Origin: JAQUGA01 sp964521105
GTDB lineage: Bacteria; Bacteroidota; Bacteroidia; Bacteroidales; WCHB1-69
Assembly: GCA_964521105.1 (NCBI GenBank)
Contig: CAZFPO010000048.1
Span: 1-18,996, forward strand
DNA length: 18,996 nt
Direction of reading: 5' to 3'
Positions 16,424-18,996 of the stretch are shown in pieces; positions within the stretch are counted from its first letter, which is position 1; each line of letters opens with the position of its first letter. The notes beneath the pieces were generated by a model. It did no database searches. It was not told where the DNA came from and was given only the letters and a program-made list of their open reading frames with translations. A program made the position numbers and the translations under genes.

Positions 16424-18952
16424 ATGAAACTTCTCTTCCAAATTCTAATATCAACATTAATAATTACAAATTATATTTTTGCCCAAGAATCAGCGACTGT
16501 ATACGGAAAAATAACCGATCATGATGGAAAACCCATTGAACTTGTTAATATTGCTATTATGGGTTTACCCGGTGGTACGACTACAAATAATGAGGGGAAG
16601 TATGAACTTTTAGTTCCCGTAAATAAAGAAATAAAAATTGTTGCATCATTTGTTGGATATAAAACTCAACAAATTACATTAATCTTAAATCCTGGCATTA
16701 GGAAAAATATAAATTTTACACTCCAAACAACATCAACCGAATTAAATCCATTTGTAATTGAAGAAAAAAGCACAAATCAAATAGGTTTTACACGAATTAA
16801 CACCAAAGAAGCGAGTTTTATACCTACCCCATCGGGCAGTATCGAATCGTTGATAAAAACCCAGCTTGGAGTAAGTTCAAATAACGAACTAAGCTCACAA
16901 TACAATGTTAGAGGTGGAAATTATGATGAAAATTTAATTTATGTAAATGAAATTGAAATCTATCGGCCTTTCTTGATTCGTTCGGGACAACAAGAGGGTT
17001 TAAGCTTTTTAAATTCAGATTTAGTAAATAACATTCAGTTTTCGGCAGGAGGATTTGATGCAAAATACGGCGACAAAATGTCATCGGTTTTAGACATTGA
17101 ATATAAAACTCCAACTAAATTTGCTGGATCAGCAACAGCTAGTTTACTTGGTGGCTCCTTTCATATCGAAAATATTTCAAAAAATAAAAAAATCACATAT
17201 TTAGTTGGCGTTCGATACAAATCAAATTCATACCTATTAAAAAGCATGGAAACAAAAGGCGACTATAAACCCTCTTTTGCCGATGCACAAACTCTTGTAA
17301 CGTATACTGTTAATAACAAACTTGATTTCAACTTTTTAGCACATTATTCTAATAACAAATTTCAACTAATACCACAAACACGCGAAACCAGTTTTGGAAC
17401 CATACAACAAGCACTAAAATTAAAAATTTATTTTGATGGACAAGAAATAGATCAATTTGACACATACACTACAGCTTTTTATGCTAATTGGAAGCCAACA
17501 GAAACATCAAAATATAAATTTATTGTTTCGATGTTTAAAAGTGATGAGTCGGAAACATACGATATTCAAGGTCAATACTGGCTCGATGATTTAGAAACCG
17601 ATTTTGGAAAAGAAAATTTTGGAGATGCAACTTTTAATCGAGGTGTTGGAACTTTTTTGGAACATGCTCGAAACAGATTAAAAGCAACGGTAATAAATAC
17701 CGAAGCAAAAGGCGAGCATAAACATGCTAACCACAAAATATCATGGGGTACAAAATTTCAATTTGAACACATTAACGATAAGTTAAATGAATGGAATATG
17801 ACTGATTCTGCTGGTTATATTAGCCCCCATAGACCCGACAGCCCTGGAGAATCTACCCAACTTGGAAACCCATCACGAAATTTAGAAATGACATCTTTTT
17901 ATGAAAGTCAAAATATTCTTAATTCAGCTCGTTTTACTGGATATGTTCAAGACAATTGGAAAATTGATGGAGACAGTAATCGTTTAGTAATTGTTTATGG
18001 AATTCGATATCAATTTTGGTCAGTTAATCAACAGTTGCTAATAAGTCCCCGAGCTACAATATTTTATCGTCCTTCACGATTAAAAAACAAGTCGTTCCGT
18101 TTTTCTACTGGGATTTATCAACAACCCCCTTTTTATCGCGAATTGCGAAGTTTAAATGGCAGTTTAAATACCGATGTTAAATCACAAACCTCCTATCATT
18201 TTGTATTAGGGTACGACTCGTTTTTTAATTTATGGGATAGACCATTTAAATTTACATCAGAAATATACTATAAGTATTTAAACAACCTAATACCATACGA
18301 AATTGATAATGTAAGAATTAGATATTACGCAAAAAATAATGCCAACGGCTATGCTACCGGCTTTGACATGAAACTTATTGGCGAATTTGTACCAGGCATC
18401 GACTCATGGTTAACTGTTTCGATAATGCAAACCAAAGAAGATATATTAGATGATGTTAAATACACCTATTTTGATGCATCTGGAAAAGTGATAAAACCAT
18501 CAATAACTAATATTCCAGTAGATACAGTTATTTCTTCTCCAGGATTTATTCCACGTCCAACCGACCAGAGAGTAAATGTAAACTTATTTTTTCAAGACTA
18601 TATCCCAAATAACCCAATGTTTAAAATGCACTTAAACTTAGCCTTTGGAACCGGTTTACCATTTGGAGCACCAAGCAAGCCTAAATATACTCATACCTAT
18701 CGCATGCCACCATATCGCCGTGTAGATATCGGATTTTCGGCTCAATTATTTACTGAATCGGGTCTATCTGAACGTAAGGGATTTTGGAAAAATATAAAAT
18801 CTTCATGGATTAGCTTAGAAATATTTAATTTACTTCAAATTAGCAATACAATATCGTACATTTGGATTACCGATATCTATAATAATCGCCTGCCTATTCC
18901 AAACTATTTAACTCCTCGTCAGCTTAATGCAAAACTTATTGTAGAGTTTTAA
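16424..18952 (+). CDS. TonB-dependent outer-membrane receptor with N-terminal CRD-like domain
   Basis: 842 aa. A signal peptide (about 1-21, ending NYIFAQ) is followed by a CRD-like beta-sandwich (about 24-108, with VYGKITDHDGKPIELVNIAI, NNEGKYELLV and FVGYKTQQI), a plug domain (about 125-245, with GSIESLIKTQ, YNVRGGNYDENLIYVNEIEI near Arg163, SAGGFDAKYGDKMSSVLDI), and a beta-barrel to the C-terminus, which ends in Phe as outer-membrane barrels do. Such receptors import bound substrates with energy from TonB-ExbBD; the substrate cannot be read from the sequence. The plug lacks the SusC-type signature and no SusD-like gene is visible, so this is not an obvious glycan-uptake pair. I chose the ATG at 16424 rather than the in-frame TTG at 16397 inside the -7 box, since the ATG gives a clean signal peptide. 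Confidence 0.92.
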   Translation: MKLLFQILISTLIITNYIFAQESATVYGKITDHDGKPIELVNIAIMGLPGGTTTNNEGKYELLVPVNKEIKIVASFVGYKTQQITLILNPGIRKNINFTLQTTSTELNPFVIEEKSTNQIGFTRINTKEASFIPTPSGSIESLIKTQLGVSSNNELSSQYNVRGGNYDENLIYVNEIEIYRPFLIRSGQQEGLSFLNSDLVNNIQFSAGGFDAKYGDKMSSVLDIEYKTPTKFAGSATASLLGGSFHIENISKNKKITYLVGVRYKSNSYLLKSMETKGDYKPSFADAQTLVTYTVNNKLDFNFLAHYSNNKFQLIPQTRETSFGTIQQALKLKIYFDGQEIDQFDTYTTAFYANWKPTETSKYKFIVSMFKSDESETYDIQGQYWLDDLETDFGKENFGDATFNRGVGTFLEHARNRLKATVINTEAKGEHKHANHKISWGTKFQFEHINDKLNEWNMTDSAGYISPHRPDSPGESTQLGNPSRNLEMTSFYESQNILNSARFTGYVQDNWKIDGDSNRLVIVYGIRYQFWSVNQQLLISPRATIFYRPSRLKNKSFRFSTGIYQQPPFYRELRSLNGSLNTDVKSQTSYHFVLGYDSFFNLWDRPFKFTSEIYYKYLNNLIPYEIDNVRIRYYAKNNANGYATGFDMKLIGEFVPGIDSWLTVSIMQTKEDILDDVKYTYFDASGKVIKPSITNIPVDTVISSPGFIPRPTDQRVNVNLFFQDYIPNNPMFKMHLNLAFGTGLPFGAPSKPKYTHTYRMPPYRRVDIGFSAQLFTESGLSERKGFWKNIKSSWISLEIFNLLQISNTISYIWITDIYNNRLPIPNYLTPRQLNAKLIVEF

Positions 18953-18990
18953 ATGGATTTGATTAATTTAATGTTTTAAAAATATTTAGT

Positions 18991-18996
18991 ATGAAA
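18991..18996 (+). CDS. Possible start of the next gene (first two codons only)
   Basis: ATGAAA at the very end of the window, 38 bases after the receptor stop codon, with an A/T-rich leader and no terminator between. Met-Lys is a common start for exported proteins here. Only six bases are visible, so this is tentative. Confidence 0.3.

Noticed and set aside
16424..18952. SusC-type glycan receptor of a polysaccharide utilization locus
   Set aside because: No SusD-like gene, glycoside hydrolase or SusC plug signature is visible; only a general TonB receptor can be supported.

Overview
The window is AT-rich chromosomal DNA from a member of the Bacteroidota. Evidence: promoters have the phylum-specific -7 element TAnnTTTG with an upstream TTG/TTTG; no start codon has a convincing Shine-Dalgarno at normal spacing and the leaders are A-rich; SecD and SecF are fused; PurM is the long Bacteroidota type; several proteins start with carboxypeptidase-regulatory-like (CRD) domains; and there is a secreted protease with a type IX secretion (T9SS) C-terminal sorting domain next to a PorE-like OmpA protein. 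The order cannot be fixed from the sequence alone. I see no tRNA, rRNA, CRISPR array, insertion sequence or prophage gene.

Layout. 1-939 (minus): 5' part of an exported M14 zinc carboxypeptidase, absent from a simple list of complete ORFs because it runs off the edge. 1064-4738 (plus): kdsD (Kdo precursor synthesis), an AhpD-like CxxC protein and a DUF5686 outer-membrane protein broken by a 100-N assembly gap. 4808-8772: lptB (LPS export ATPase) and secDF (protein export). 8962-11517: PorE-like protein (TPR, beta-propeller, CRD, OmpA) with an extra C-terminal domain that looks like a retropepsin without its catalytic motif. 11592-12764: purM. 12869-15220: M43 metalloprotease with PKD, jelly-roll and T9SS sorting domains. 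15372-15608: rpmB. 15706-16350: small CRD-like exported protein of unknown function. 16424-18952: TonB-dependent receptor, with a possible next gene beginning at 18991.

Most genes serve the cell envelope: making Kdo (kdsD), moving LPS (lptB), pushing proteins across the inner membrane (secDF), possibly anchoring the T9SS to peptidoglycan (PorE-like), a T9SS cargo (M43 protease), and outer-membrane uptake (TonB receptor). purM and rpmB are housekeeping genes with their own promoters. No intergenic stretch exceeds 300 bases; the longest is 189 bases (8773-8961), holding a strong terminator and an A/T-rich tract.

I found no clearly new multi-gene system. The most unusual items are the apparently inactive retropepsin-like tail on the PorE-like protein, and a purM promoter whose -33 element lies inside the upstream gene's terminator hairpin. 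Several genes appear to have very short 5' leaders, with the last TTG/GTG of the -7 box in frame with the coding sequence, which can mislead start calling.
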